A stretch of DNA of 64,000 nucleotides from Chryseobacterium sp. (GCF_029240215.1 NZ_JARBTK010000004.1:1-64000); one strand, 5' to 3'; counted from the stretch's first letter, positions 25,254-34,325 are shown. Made by a program: numbers and translations. The notes: a model not told the origin generated them from the letters alone.

Positions 25254-25559
25254 TTACGAATACTTTCTGCAGGTATAATCAACAGTCGTATTCATAAGTT
25301 TATTGTTGTTCAGAAAAAATTCAAGTTCCTGATATTCTTCTGCATTTGCTTTGATATGTAATTGAAATGATCCGAAATTTGCTCCGTTCATATACTCCAC
25401 ATTTGCACTCAGTACTTTATAACAGATTCCCATTTGCTGGTAAATCGCATTTAAAAGATGGTCAAACTTCATTTTCCCATTCAGTTCTACTTCGATGATC
25501 AAATCTTTTTTGATAAGGTGTACATTTTTTGGCAAAGCCTGCAAATTTGGCGTAATCAT
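25254..25559 (-). CDS. Stand-alone NIL-domain protein
   Basis: The 101 aa protein matches the NIL ligand-binding domain (ACT-like ferredoxin fold) normally found at the C-terminus of the methionine importer ATPase MetN. Visible features are a beta strand LIIEVELNG near residue 19, ANVEYMNGANFGSFQLHI (about 53-70) and a helix-rich end. NIL domains bind methionine or related ligands. No metN, metI or metQ is adjacent. It could act as a sulfur-amino-acid sensor or partner, which is inference. It has a strong dedicated promoter with an operator-like palindrome. Confidence 0.7.
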   Translation of the reverse strand: MITPNLQALPKNVHLIKKDLIIEVELNGKMKFDHLLNAIYQQMGICYKVLSANVEYMNGANFGSFQLHIKANAEEYQELEFFLNNNKLMNTTVDYTCRKYS

Positions 25560-25629
25560 AGCTAAAACAATTTGTGATGAACAATACTTTCTGAATTACA
25601 TTTTTGAATATTTAATTATTAATTCCTGA

Positions 25630-25659
25630 CAAAAGTATAAAAAAATAATAGTCTACCAA
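25630..25659 (-). promoter_or_regulatory. Perfect Bacteroidota promoter of the NIL-domain gene
   Basis: On the minus strand TTG (25659-25657), 19 bp, then TACTTTTG (25637-25630), an exact match to the TTG-N19-TAnnTTTG consensus. The -7 box ends 70 bp before the start codon. Confidence 0.7.
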
Positions 25660-25676
25660 ATTAGTAGGGTATTATT
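25644..25676. promoter_or_regulatory. Large palindrome overlapping the -33 element
   Basis: AATAATA-GT-CTAC-CAAATTA-GTAG-GG-TATTATT: inner CTAC/GTAG and outer AATAATA/TATTATT arms. The inner palindrome contains the -33 TTG of the NIL promoter, so a bound dimeric regulator would occlude RNA polymerase. It could alternatively act as a hairpin. Confidence 0.5.
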
Positions 25677-25687
25677 TTTTAATTTTA

Positions 25688-25718
25688 ACTAAAAAAAGAG
25701 AAGATGTTTATCTTCTCT
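25688..25718 (-). terminator. Intrinsic terminator of YiiX-like gene
   Basis: A perfect 10-bp stem (AAGAGAAGAT / ATCTTCTCTT) with a 4-nt loop GTTT is followed by a U-run on the minus strand. Confidence 0.8.
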
Positions 25719-25724
25719 TGATCT

Positions 25725-26375
25725 TTAAAGCTCTTTAATTCTTTGTAATTTATCTGAAGCAGCTAATCCGTTTGGATTGCAACCGGGCTCACCTTCGGGA
25801 ACTTTGAGATTTTTCTTTTGGTAAAACTCATCCCAAAACAAATTGGTTTTACCGGTTTTGGGATCAATGAAAGTCATGGGTTCTAATTTGAAAATATCAT
25901 CTTTTCTAAATAATCTTTCGATAAAATCTGAACAATAATAAGAGTTTTCGTCTAAAATATAATTGAAATTATACGGTTTCCCCAACATTGAATTGGCTTT
26001 TTCTATCGCATCGGGAATAGCATTCTGGAATTCAGGTTTTAGCCTGTAAACCACAATTTTTTGCCCATCATTCGCCTGATCTTTTAGAAATTTATCCAAA
26101 TCTTGCTTTTGAGAACCATTTTTCGGGGCAGCATGAAGTACAAAAATATCTTTTCCGTCTTTTTGTACAATTCCAATATGATCGAATGAGGCGCTTTTCT
26201 GCTTTTGAGTAACATTATTGATCGCTCCTGAAAGCCCGCTTTCTTTCGCTGTAACGAATAGCAGATCACCGTTTTTCAGATCTGAAGCAATCGAATTTCT
26301 GCAACCAGAAAACAGAATTAAAACAAATGCAATCGCAAATATCCGTAAAAAATTATTTTTTAAAATTGTTTTCAT
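25725..26375 (-). CDS. YiiX/YebB-like permuted NlpC/P60 hydrolase lipoprotein
   Basis: The 216 aa protein has a lipoprotein signal ending at Cys (ILFSGC, about residue 25). The mature domain begins NGDLLFV and has the catalytic His in FDHIGIV and the Cys in YYCSDFIERLF, an order typical of the permuted papain-like YiiX family (cysteine peptidase or acyl hydrolase acting on cell-wall or lipid substrates). I start at ATG 26375; the longer frame adds 7 residues. It overlaps the end of the DUF1801 gene by 23 bp, so the two are probably co-transcribed. Confidence 0.75.
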   Translation of the reverse strand: MKTILKNNFLRIFAIAFVLILFSGCRNSIASDLKNGDLLFVTAKESGLSGAINNVTQKQKSASFDHIGIVQKDGKDIFVLHAAPKNGSQKQDLDKFLKDQANDGQKIVVYRLKPEFQNAIPDAIEKANSMLGKPYNFNYILDENSYYCSDFIERLFRKDDIFKLEPMTFIDPKTGKTNLFWDEFYQKKNLKVPEGEPGCNPNGLAASDKLQRIKEL

Positions 26376-26808
26376 AAATATTAACCCATTCTTCAACAGT
26401 CATTTTTCTACTCAGTTCAGCGATTAATTCAAAAGGAATCTCATCTATTTTTTTGAAACGGATGCAGGATTTTCCCATATCCAATTTTCTTTTTGAATGT
26501 TTTGGAAATTCAGCAACAAACCAATCTAAAAGTTCAGGTTTTGCATAAATTCCCATATGATACAATGCTATGAAATTTTTCTGTGAAGCCAAACTCATAA
26601 AGGGCAACGGAGTACCGGGAGTGCAATGATAACCTGCAGGGAATGTCTCTAAAGGCACATTCCAGCCGACCATTCCATAACTTACCCCTTTTTTAAAACC
26701 TTCCGGTAAATTTTCGGTAATGGTATCAAAAAGTCTTTTAAAAACCTCCTTTCTTTCTTCAGAAAGTTTTGAAATATAATCTTCTACAGATGTTGCAGTA
26801 ATTTGCAT
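26353..26808 (-). CDS. DUF1801 domain protein
   Basis: The 151 aa cytoplasmic protein begins MQITATSVEDYI (ATG at 26808; 25 further upstream codons do not look coding). It has the DUF1801 arrangement, with RKEVFKRLFDTITENLPEGF near residues 20-40, GMVGWNVP, and a terminal alpha region. This YdhG/Fra-like family is related to small metal-handling proteins but largely uncharacterised. It is followed by, and overlaps by 23 bp, a YiiX-like lipoprotein gene. Confidence 0.78.
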   Translation of the reverse strand: MQITATSVEDYISKLSEERKEVFKRLFDTITENLPEGFKKGVSYGMVGWNVPLETFPAGYHCTPGTPLPFMSLASQKNFIALYHMGIYAKPELLDWFVAEFPKHSKRKLDMGKSCIRFKKIDEIPFELIAELSRKMTVEEWVNIYENNFKK

Positions 26809-26911
26809 AGTGTAACAGTTTTTTTTGGTTTTCAAATTAACAAAATTTAAATTACATAAAAAAGCAGCCATACTTTTGTACAACTGCTAAAAAATAATTT
26901 AAAAATAAAGG

Positions 26912-29344
26912 TTATTTTTTGATTGCTTTTGCAACAGATTCTGTTCCGTCTTTGAAGCTAACTTTCACTAAATACATTCCTTCTTTCAATTCACCTACAT
27001 GAATTTCTTTAGAAGCATCATTCACCTGTTTTACGATACGACCTGCGACATCATAAACAGTTACTGATTTGATATCTTTTGTCTCAGAAATGTAGATTAC
27101 ATCTTTGAAAGGATTTGGATAAACTTTGATATCTTTTTTAACAGCAGAAACTTCTGAAGTTGCTAAAGTGGCGTCATAAGCAGAAATTCTAAACTGTCCA
27201 TTTGTAGAATTTGAATAATTCCAAACACCAATCAGCAAAGTAGCTCCAGGAGTCTGACCCGTTAATGAAACAAGAGAGAAGTTTCCGTCAGATGAGCTGT
27301 CATCGTCACAACCAACTTGCGTCAAACTACCACAAGACCCTGTATAAACACCTAAAACTGTATCTGTAACAGAAGACCCAGAAACAGATTGTGTCTCTAT
27401 CGTAAGATTGCCGCTTGCAGGAACCACTACAGAATACCAAGTATCATTGAAACCTGTATTTTGACAGCTGTGAGTAGCAGTTGTATCTGAAGTACCAGTT
27501 GCTCCTACAGTTGTTGCAATCACCGGATTAGTCCCGAATGTACCTCCAGGAGTAATAGCTACAGGTGCAGAACATTCATCATTTACAGCTTTAGTAGTAA
27601 CAGAAACACTTGTCCAAACACTCATATCAGTAGCAGTACATTTTGACCTTACCCATAAATAATATGTTGTACTAGAAGAAGGCAGAGATATCGTAACAGA
27701 GGTTCCTGAAACAGGGGTCCCGCTTACTGTAGGTGCTGTATTTGCAGTTGTGTAAGCATACTCATATCCACTTGCAGGAGCAGAAGAAGGTGCCGTCCAG
27801 TTTAATGTAGCAGAAGTTGCTGTAACAGCAGAAGGCGTCAGAGCTGTTGGAGGAAAGCATGAAGGAACCGGCTCCCAAACTACATCATCCCAGTAATAAC
27901 CTTTTCCATCAGCAGTATTACGTACTGCCAATCTTGCATTCGCAGGAATTGAAGAAGGTACAATTACAGTATACTCAGGATTAGTACTTGTGTAGTTTGT
28001 ATTTGTAATACTTAAAGCTTGTAGCAACACAAAAGTACTTGCGTCTGTAGGATTAGTTACGTAACCGACATTTAATGTTCCGGTCGCAGTATTAACCCTA
28101 GCTTTTAATTTCAACCAATGAGTACCTGCATTAATATTACTAAATTCTGGTAAAACTACAGTACTAGGAGTCTGAGTAGATGTATTCGTTTGATAAACAT
28201 TTCTTGTTCCCGAAGCAGGTGTAGTTGAACTAATTGACATCGTCCCATTTACAAAATTTCTTACCCAGCAATCCGGAAGAGTAGTACCCGTAGCATAAGA
28301 ATCGAAATTTTCAGATAATGAAGTTACAGGACCACATGCCGTTTTGAAAGTTCCCGAAAACGACCAAACACTTTGACCCGTTGCATTGCTGCAATTAGTT
28401 TTTACCCAGTAATAATAAGTAGTATTAGGATTAAGACTACTAATAGGTGTAGATGTTCCGGTTAAATTATTGAGTTGAGGCGCTGTTGTAGAAGTTGGTG
28501 CTGTAGCACTCGTACTGTAATAAACTGCGTAAGACGTAGCTTGTGTACTTGCAGAGGAAGCCCAAGCCACTGTAGCTCCCGTAGATGTAATACCTGTTGT
28601 GGCCTGAAGCACAGGAGGAGCGCAGTCTGAGTATGCATCTGCAGAGAAAGCAAAGATGTTAGGATAACCAGCACTTGTAGATGTTTTTGTTATTGTAACA
28701 CTCTGAATTAGCTTTGTCTGGTTGGCTGCATCAATATTAATAGCCGCCTGATACATCCTTGGGTTCGTACCGCCTGCTGCATCTAAACCGTCTGAAGTTC
28801 TATTAATTCTTCCTAAACCCTGAACCGCAAAACCTGACCCGTTATACCAGTCTGGAACAGCAATTCCTGTTGCCTGCTGATTGGTACCATCTGAAAAATT
28901 AACAGTCACTGTAAGTGTAGAAGAGTCACTTCCACTGGTAGAAAGCATATACAGCTTAGTAGCAGCTTTTGGAGTTGCAAAAACTAATGTTCCCGTAAGA
29001 TTCGTATTAGAAAGCCTTAAAGAATTATTTGCACTAAGGCTTCCTAATTGATAACTTAATCCTGGTGTTGTTGTCACAACTGATGTTATGATCCCATCTA
29101 CAGGAACACCATACGTGATTGGTGTACTCGTTGATGTAGCTAAAAAATTCTTCGCAACAAAGGTGTATGAATCACCATCTAAAATAGAAGTAGTGGAATT
29201 CAATGACGGTCCCACTCCGTTAGCAATTACATCTTCATTATATCCGGAAGCAACTGACATCGTCTGATAGTTCTGAGCCATAAGACTTGAGGATGAAACC
29301 GCTAAAGCAAAACTAGCAATTCCAAAAAATCGATTTATTTTCAT
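26912..29344 (-). CDS. Secreted fibronectin III protein with T9SS type A sorting domain
   Basis: The 810 aa protein has a signal peptide (1-23, LMAQ), an N-terminal beta domain, two or more FnIII modules (beginning near CAPPVLQATTG and CFPPTALTP), a middle jelly-roll-like module (about 345-495) and a PPC-like region (about 590-735). The last ~75 residues are a type A C-terminal domain (VYPNPFKD...GMYLVKVSF...KAIKK) that directs export through the type IX secretion system and anchoring to the cell surface. The composition is Thr/Ser-rich. It probably acts in adhesion or as a surface scaffold; no catalytic site is evident. Confidence 0.9.
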   Translation of the reverse strand: MKINRFFGIASFALAVSSSSLMAQNYQTMSVASGYNEDVIANGVGPSLNSTTSILDGDSYTFVAKNFLATSTSTPITYGVPVDGIITSVVTTTPGLSYQLGSLSANNSLRLSNTNLTGTLVFATPKAATKLYMLSTSGSDSSTLTVTVNFSDGTNQQATGIAVPDWYNGSGFAVQGLGRINRTSDGLDAAGGTNPRMYQAAINIDAANQTKLIQSVTITKTSTSAGYPNIFAFSADAYSDCAPPVLQATTGITSTGATVAWASSASTQATSYAVYYSTSATAPTSTTAPQLNNLTGTSTPISSLNPNTTYYYWVKTNCSNATGQSVWSFSGTFKTACGPVTSLSENFDSYATGTTLPDCWVRNFVNGTMSISSTTPASGTRNVYQTNTSTQTPSTVVLPEFSNINAGTHWLKLKARVNTATGTLNVGYVTNPTDASTFVLLQALSITNTNYTSTNPEYTVIVPSSIPANARLAVRNTADGKGYYWDDVVWEPVPSCFPPTALTPSAVTATSATLNWTAPSSAPASGYEYAYTTANTAPTVSGTPVSGTSVTISLPSSSTTYYLWVRSKCTATDMSVWTSVSVTTKAVNDECSAPVAITPGGTFGTNPVIATTVGATGTSDTTATHSCQNTGFNDTWYSVVVPASGNLTIETQSVSGSSVTDTVLGVYTGSCGSLTQVGCDDDSSSDGNFSLVSLTGQTPGATLLIGVWNYSNSTNGQFRISAYDATLATSEVSAVKKDIKVYPNPFKDVIYISETKDIKSVTVYDVAGRIVKQVNDASKEIHVGELKEGMYLVKVSFKDGTESVAKAIKK

Positions 29345-29625
29345 ATAATTAATTTAATATGCGCTAAATTAATAAAAAACCAACATATATCAATTAAAAT
29401 TACATAAATCAAGTCAAATTAATATAATCAGTCAAAAAAATACAATTTACAAAAATTCATAATATTAACACAACTACATTAATAAAAATCTTATCAAATG
29501 ATAAAATTAAAATTTTTGTTAAAATTTTAAACATAATTTAAATTTAAACAAAATATAACATTCGCTCCATAGTTTTTTACTTATTAAGAATTTAATCCTA
29601 TTTTTGCCTTACAAATTTTAGAACA

Positions 29626-30831
29626 ATGCCTAATATCTCAAACAGAGCACAACAGATGCCGCCTTCACCGGTAAGAAAACTGGTTCCTTTTGCCCTAAAA
29701 GCAAAACAAAGAGGAACGAAAGTATATCATTTAAATATCGGACAGCCAGATATCGAAACTCCGGAAACAGCTTTGAATGCTTTAAAAAACATTGATTTAA
29801 AAGTATTGGAATACGCACTTTCAGAAGGAAATATTGAGTACAGAAAAGCATTGACTGAATATTACCATTCGTTGGATTTTACAGACCTTACTCCCGACAA
29901 CTTTATTGTAACAAACGGAGGATCAGAAGCATTGAATTTTGCAATCTCTACTCTGTGTGATGATGGCGATGAAGTAATTATTCCGGAACCATATTACGCA
30001 AACTATAACGGATTCACAAGTACATTCAATGTAAACGTTGTTGCCGTACCTTCTACAATTGACACAGGATTTGCCTTACCTCCGATCGAAGAATTTGAGA
30101 AAAAAATCACTGCAAAAACCCGCGCAATCGTTATTTGCAACCCAGGAAACCCAACCGGCTATCTTTATACAAGAGAAGAACTTCAGCAATTGGCCGATAT
30201 TGCTTTAAAATACGACATCGTCATTATTTCAGATGAAGTTTACAGAGAATATGTTTATGACGGAAAACAGCAAATCTCAATGTTCGCTTTTCCTGAACTG
30301 AGCGAAAATTGCATCATCATCGATTCAGAATCTAAACGCTATTCTATGTGTGGCGTAAGAATAGGATGCCTGATTACTCGTTCTAAAAAAATTCACGATG
30401 CCGCAATGCTTTTTGCACAGGCAAGATTAAGCCCTGTACTTTTAGGACAGATTGCCGCAACCGCTGCTCACCAAAATGACGGAGCCTACATCAGAGCCGT
30501 AAGAGAAGAATACACACACAGAAGAAATGTTTTGGTGGATTTACTAAATGCTATTCCCGGAGTAATCTGCCCAAAACCTAAAGGTGCATTCTATTGCGTT
30601 GCAGAACTTCCGGTAGACGATACCGAAAAATTTGCTCAATGGCTTCTTGAAAAATATTCTTTAAACAATGAAACCATCATGGTTGCTCCGGCAGGAGGGT
30701 TTTACAGCAATCCTGAACTAGGAAAAAAACAGGTAAGAATCGCTTACGTTCTTAAAGAGGAAGATCTTAGAAAAAGTGCAGCCATTTTAAAAGATGCGCT
30801 CGAAAAATATAAACTGGAATTTAATTTCTAA
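29626..30831 (+). CDS. PLP-dependent class I/II aminotransferase
   Basis: This 401 aa fold type I aminotransferase shows the substrate/PLP motifs NIGQPDIETPE (about 37-47), the conserved CNPGNPTGYLYTREEL, the Asp of SDEVYREYVY and the Schiff-base Lys in SESKRYSMCGVRIG. The C-terminal Arg in KKQVRIAY binds the alpha-carboxylate. Bacteroidota homologues are called aspartate or aromatic aminotransferases; the sequence does not settle the amino donor. A TATTTTTG -7 box (29599-29606) lies 19 bp upstream of the start. The 29345-29625 gap is otherwise AT-rich and empty. Confidence 0.88.
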   Translation: MPNISNRAQQMPPSPVRKLVPFALKAKQRGTKVYHLNIGQPDIETPETALNALKNIDLKVLEYALSEGNIEYRKALTEYYHSLDFTDLTPDNFIVTNGGSEALNFAISTLCDDGDEVIIPEPYYANYNGFTSTFNVNVVAVPSTIDTGFALPPIEEFEKKITAKTRAIVICNPGNPTGYLYTREELQQLADIALKYDIVIISDEVYREYVYDGKQQISMFAFPELSENCIIIDSESKRYSMCGVRIGCLITRSKKIHDAAMLFAQARLSPVLLGQIAATAAHQNDGAYIRAVREEYTHRRNVLVDLLNAIPGVICPKPKGAFYCVAELPVDDTEKFAQWLLEKYSLNNETIMVAPAGGFYSNPELGKKQVRIAYVLKEEDLRKSAAILKDALEKYKLEFNF

Positions 30832-30837
30832 GTAAAA

Positions 30838-31323
30838 ATGGTGTCAGCAATAAAAAACAATGTTTTGAAAATATTTTTTTCAATGTTTTTATTGCTGACA
30901 TTTTTTTCATGCAGCAAAAAAACTTCAGACAATAATTCTTCATCAGGAAATCCGGAAGAAATCACATTTATTGGATTATCCAACGTTGGTGGCGAACAAG
31001 GCAATTACAGAATCATAAAAATAACAAAAGATTCCATACACCTTGAAACAGGCATGAACGCAGGTGAAAAACACAAAGAGTGGCACAAAGCCATCACTCC
31101 TAAAACCTGGAAAAATCTGACTTCTTCATTTAAAATCAAAGATTTAAGCCTGATAGAAAGCTCACCAAGCATTCAGTATCTTGATGGTATAGATGAAACT
31201 TTTCAAATTAAAACCACGAAAAATTCTCACGTCTTCGTCAATGCTTACAGCGACACTCATTATAGGCAATTTGAGGAATTTAAAATTAAACTCGAAAACA
31301 TACTTCCTAAACAACCTCAATAG
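30838..31323 (+). CDS. Hypothetical lipoprotein with an internal terminator-like hairpin
   Basis: The 161 aa protein has an N-terminal hydrophobic stretch and a lipobox ending at Cys25 (LTFFSC). The rest is soluble and unrecognised. It lies 6 bp downstream of the aminotransferase gene and would share its mRNA. Its first codons contain a 15-bp inverted repeat followed by seven T (30842-30907), which looks like an intrinsic terminator and may attenuate expression. Confidence 0.65.
   Translation: MVSAIKNNVLKIFFSMFLLLTFFSCSKKTSDNNSSSGNPEEITFIGLSNVGGEQGNYRIIKITKDSIHLETGMNAGEKHKEWHKAITPKTWKNLTSSFKIKDLSLIESSPSIQYLDGIDETFQIKTTKNSHVFVNAYSDTHYRQFEEFKIKLENILPKQPQ
30842..30907 (+). terminator. Terminator-like hairpin inside the start of a lipoprotein gene
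   Basis: TGTCAGCAATAAAAA (30842-30856) and TTTTTATTGCTGACA (30886-30900) are exact complements with a 29-nt loop, followed by TTTTTTT. The structure overlaps codons 2-22 of the downstream lipoprotein gene, so it may end the aminotransferase mRNA or attenuate the second gene. Confidence 0.55.
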
Positions 31324-31374
31324 ATCTATATTTTTCGCAAAAAAACAATCAAAAACATTTAACTTCTTCTATCA

Positions 31375-32388
31375 ATGCAGGAAAATTTTTCTTTAAAAGC
31401 ATATAACACTTTCGGTGTAGATGTAAAAGCCAAATATTTCACAGAAGTACATTCGGTGGAAGAATTGATTGAATCCCTCAAACCCGTAAAATCTCAATCT
31501 TTCCCGCTTCTTTTTTTGGGAGGAGGAAGCAATGTTCTATTTACTCAGGATTTTGACGGATTAGTCATTCAGCTTAATTTAAAAGGAATTTCAGAAAAAA
31601 ACATCAACGAAAACGAAGTTTTGGTGACAGTAAAAGCAGGAGAAAACTGGCATGAATTTGTAATGTTTTGCTTAAATAAAAACTACGGCGGACTGGAAAA
31701 TCTATCGCTCATTCCCGGCAACGTAGGAACTTCACCCATGCAGAATATCGGAGCTTACGGAACCGAGATAAAAGATACTTTTGTAAGTTGTAAAGTTCTA
31801 AATCTTGATACTTTAGAAGTTGAAGAATTTGATCTTGAAAAATGCAGATTCGGCTACAGAGATTCTATTTTTAAGCAGGAAGGGAAAGGAAAATACGTGA
31901 TTTTGGAAGTCACTTTTAAATTAACAAGGGAGAATCACATCATTAAAACCGAATACGGCGCAATAAAAACCGAACTGGAAAATTCAGGAATTCAAAAACC
32001 AACCATTCAGGATGTTTCTAAAGCCGTCATCAATATCAGACAAAGTAAATTACCCGACCCAAAAGTCATAGGAAATGCAGGAAGTTTTTTCAAAAACCCA
32101 ACAATTCCTTTAACTCAATTTGAAGATTTAAAGTCGAAATTTTCAACTATTCAAGGCTATCCGAACGGAGATTTCGTAAAAGTTCCGGCTGGCTGGCTGA
32201 TCGAACAATGTGGTTGGAAAGGAAAACAAATCGGAAACGTAGCTTCTCATCAATTACAATCTTTAGTCATCATCAACGCAACAGGAAACGCAACCGGAAA
32301 AGAAATTTTTGATTTTTCGACGATGATTATTGATTCTGTGAAGGAGAAGTTTGGGATTGAATTGGAAAGGGAAGTGAATATCATTTAA
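31375..32388 (+). CDS. murB: UDP-N-acetylenolpyruvoylglucosamine reductase
   Basis: This 337 aa FAD flavoenzyme reduces UDP-GlcNAc-enolpyruvate to UDP-MurNAc, the step after MurA. It shows NTFGVDVKAKY near residue 11, the FAD-binding LFLGGGSNVLF (about 45-55), the motif IPGNVGTSPMQNIGAYG (about 113-129) and GNAGSFFKNP (the catalytic Ser, about 233-242). Features such as GWLIEQCGWKG and a C-terminal helix fit type I MurB. It begins 51 bp after the preceding lipoprotein gene. Confidence 0.94.
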   Translation: MQENFSLKAYNTFGVDVKAKYFTEVHSVEELIESLKPVKSQSFPLLFLGGGSNVLFTQDFDGLVIQLNLKGISEKNINENEVLVTVKAGENWHEFVMFCLNKNYGGLENLSLIPGNVGTSPMQNIGAYGTEIKDTFVSCKVLNLDTLEVEEFDLEKCRFGYRDSIFKQEGKGKYVILEVTFKLTRENHIIKTEYGAIKTELENSGIQKPTIQDVSKAVINIRQSKLPDPKVIGNAGSFFKNPTIPLTQFEDLKSKFSTIQGYPNGDFVKVPAGWLIEQCGWKGKQIGNVASHQLQSLVIINATGNATGKEIFDFSTMIIDSVKEKFGIELEREVNII

Positions 32389-32398
32389 AAAAATCATC

Positions 32399-32956
32399 AT
32401 GTCAAAAGATTTAACCGAGAAAGAATTTAAAAAGTTAATTCAAAAGCATATTGATAAAATTGATTTTGTGAGAATTGTTCTTGATGATGAATCTTCGATA
32501 TCCGGTTTTATCGTGAAATTTTCTGACGATTTTATAATGATTGAAGAAACATATGATTTCTCAATGAGCGGAATCAAAATTTTGCCTTTCGAAAGACTTA
32601 AAAGTATTCGCCATAATAAGTTTAATAAAGTTTCAAAACATATTTATTCTGAAGAAAATCTGATTAAATTCAATTACAAAATAATCGATAATACTTCTTT
32701 AAAAAACTTCGAATCGCCTTTCAAATCAATTAAAAAAACAAAATTTTCATTGCATTGTTGAGAGCGCGAAAAAAGACAAGGATATTTTTTCAATTGGTGA
32801 AGTTTTGGACGTTAATAAAAAATCAGTAGTTATTAAAAACTACTATGCTACCGGAAAAATAAACAAAAAGCCTCATAAAATTCAATTTAAAAACATAGAA
32901 TTAATTAATTTTATGATAATTACTCTAAAGTTTTTAGAAAGTATTTAAAAGAATAA
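32399..32956 (+). pseudogene. Frameshifted conserved hypothetical gene
   Basis: The first 120 codons (32399-32761) end in KTKFSLHC-stop, but a coherent continuation lies in the +1 frame: removing one A from the A7 tract at 32732-32738 gives ...IKKQNFHCIVESAKKDKD... and runs on without stops to a TAA at 32948. Near 32911 (AATTTTATG) the natural-looking reading FYDNYSKVFRKYLKE-stop at 32956 again needs a shift (one T short). Full length would be about 185 aa. Both shifts sit in homopolymers, so real decay, phase variation or sequencing error are all possible. No function is recognised; the protein is charged and probably cytoplasmic. Confidence 0.6.
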
Positions 32957-32980
32957 CAAAATTTAAAACAACACACACAA

Positions 32981-33784
32981 ATGAAAATCGCCATCATCGG
33001 AGCCGGAAACATGGGCCTATCTTTCTCAAAATCTTTCCTGAAATACGAACTGATAAAGCCTGAAAACCTACAGCTTATCACGAGAAACGAATCTAAAATC
33101 CCAAAAATATTGGAAGAATTTCCCAAATCTAAGATTTCAATTTTTGATGATGTTAAAGATTTAGATGCAGACTTAATCATTATTGCTGTAAAACCTCAGG
33201 ATTTTCAGCATGTTGCAGAGAATTTTAAATTTAAATTGAAAGATAACCAAATGATTCTTTCCATCATGGCAGGAATCAAAATAGCTAAAATTCAAAAACT
33301 TCTCAATCATCAATCGGTGGTAAGAGCAATGCCGAATTCCCCTACTCTTTTGGGAATGGGAATTACAGGTTACACTTCGGCACAGGGAATTGCTTTCAAT
33401 GAATTAATGAATGTCGAGCGACTTTTAAACAGCACCGGAAGATCAGTTTATTTGGAAAATGAAGATTTACTCGATGGCGTTACCGCACTTTCAGGAAGCG
33501 GGCCTGCGTATTTTTACTACATTGTTGACGCCATGATCAAAGCAGGAATGCAAATGGGAATTGATGAAAATCTTTCCAAACTTTTTGTAAAACAAACCAT
33601 GTTGGGAGCTTATCATTTGATTAACAATTCTGATAAAAATCTTGAAGAACTGATAAAAGATGTTGCATCAAAAGGCGGTACAACCGAAGCTGCCCTGAAA
33701 ACTTTTGAAGACAACAATTTTAAAGAAATTCTACAAAAAGGAATCTTAAACGCTGAAAAACGTGCTAAAGAACTGAACGGATAG
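32981..33784 (+). CDS. proC: Pyrroline-5-carboxylate reductase
   Basis: This 267 aa NAD(P)H-dependent enzyme makes proline from pyrroline-5-carboxylate. It has an N-terminal Rossmann motif IGAGNMGLSF (about 5-14), the family motif VVRAMPNSPTLLGMG (about 113-127) and the C-terminal DGVTALSGSGPAYFYY plus VASKGGTTEAAL. Length is typical. Its start lies 24 bp after the frameshifted gene. A dispersed inverted repeat follows (33808-33879). Confidence 0.94.
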   Translation: MKIAIIGAGNMGLSFSKSFLKYELIKPENLQLITRNESKIPKILEEFPKSKISIFDDVKDLDADLIIIAVKPQDFQHVAENFKFKLKDNQMILSIMAGIKIAKIQKLLNHQSVVRAMPNSPTLLGMGITGYTSAQGIAFNELMNVERLLNSTGRSVYLENEDLLDGVTALSGSGPAYFYYIVDAMIKAGMQMGIDENLSKLFVKQTMLGAYHLINNSDKNLEELIKDVASKGGTTEAALKTFEDNNFKEILQKGILNAEKRAKELNG

Positions 33785-33807
33785 AATTTTAAAAACAACT
33801 ATATTCA

Positions 33808-33879
33808 ATTTATCATTTTGTAGGAATTTAGATTTGGTATTTCAATATCATCGCTTAGATTCCTACGGAATGACAAAAC
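33808..33879. repeat. Dispersed inverted-repeat element, copy B
   Basis: The right arm CTTAGATTCCTACGGAATGA matches the RIGHT arm of copy C (57643-57719) closely; the left arm TATCATTTTGTAGGAATTTA has more mismatches. It lies between convergent proC and the VanZ-like gene. Confidence 0.6.
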
Positions 33880-33890
33880 TTTACATTCAA

Positions 33891-34325
33891 TTATTTAACC
33901 ACTAATCTGCTGAATCTGTTTTCCAGCATTTTCTTGATTTTCCATCCTAGAAACACTCCAAAAGTATTGAGAATGATATCATCAATATCAAAAACTCCAA
34001 GTCTTGAAAAATACTGAAGTGCCTCAACAATCACAATAGCAGAAACAAAAGCAATAATCAGACTTTTCAAATCTTTTAGTTGAAGGAAAACCCAACCCAA
34101 AAACCCGAATGGAATAAACATTACAACATTTCCAACAACAATTTTAAAAATATCAACCCATCTTACCGTATCGTGAATAAACCAAAGCGTGGAAACAATC
34201 GGCTTTATTCTTACAATATTATCTTCATACTGAAATCTTCCCATCCCGAAAAACATGAGATAGAGCAGAAAAACCGTGTAAGGCAGAATGAGTAATTTAT
34301 AAGATTTCTTTAACATCATTTGCAA
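33891..34325 (-). CDS. VanZ-like integral membrane protein
   Basis: The 144 aa protein has four hydrophobic helices and the VanZ features NVVMFIPFGFLGW (about 66-78) and ALQYFSRLGVFDIDDIILNTFGVFLGW. VanZ homologues are common beyond glycopeptide resistance and their general role is unclear. Adjacent in-frame Met codons at positions 1, 3 and 4 make the exact start uncertain. It is divergent from lnt with 47 bp between them. Confidence 0.78.
   Translation of the reverse strand: MQMMLKKSYKLLILPYTVFLLYLMFFGMGRFQYEDNIVRIKPIVSTLWFIHDTVRWVDIFKIVVGNVVMFIPFGFLGWVFLQLKDLKSLIIAFVSAIVIVEALQYFSRLGVFDIDDIILNTFGVFLGWKIKKMLENRFSRLVVK

Noticed and set aside
26809..26883. Extended start for DUF1801 protein
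   Set aside because: The added 25 residues are unlike the family and the ATG at 26808 begins the recognised domain.
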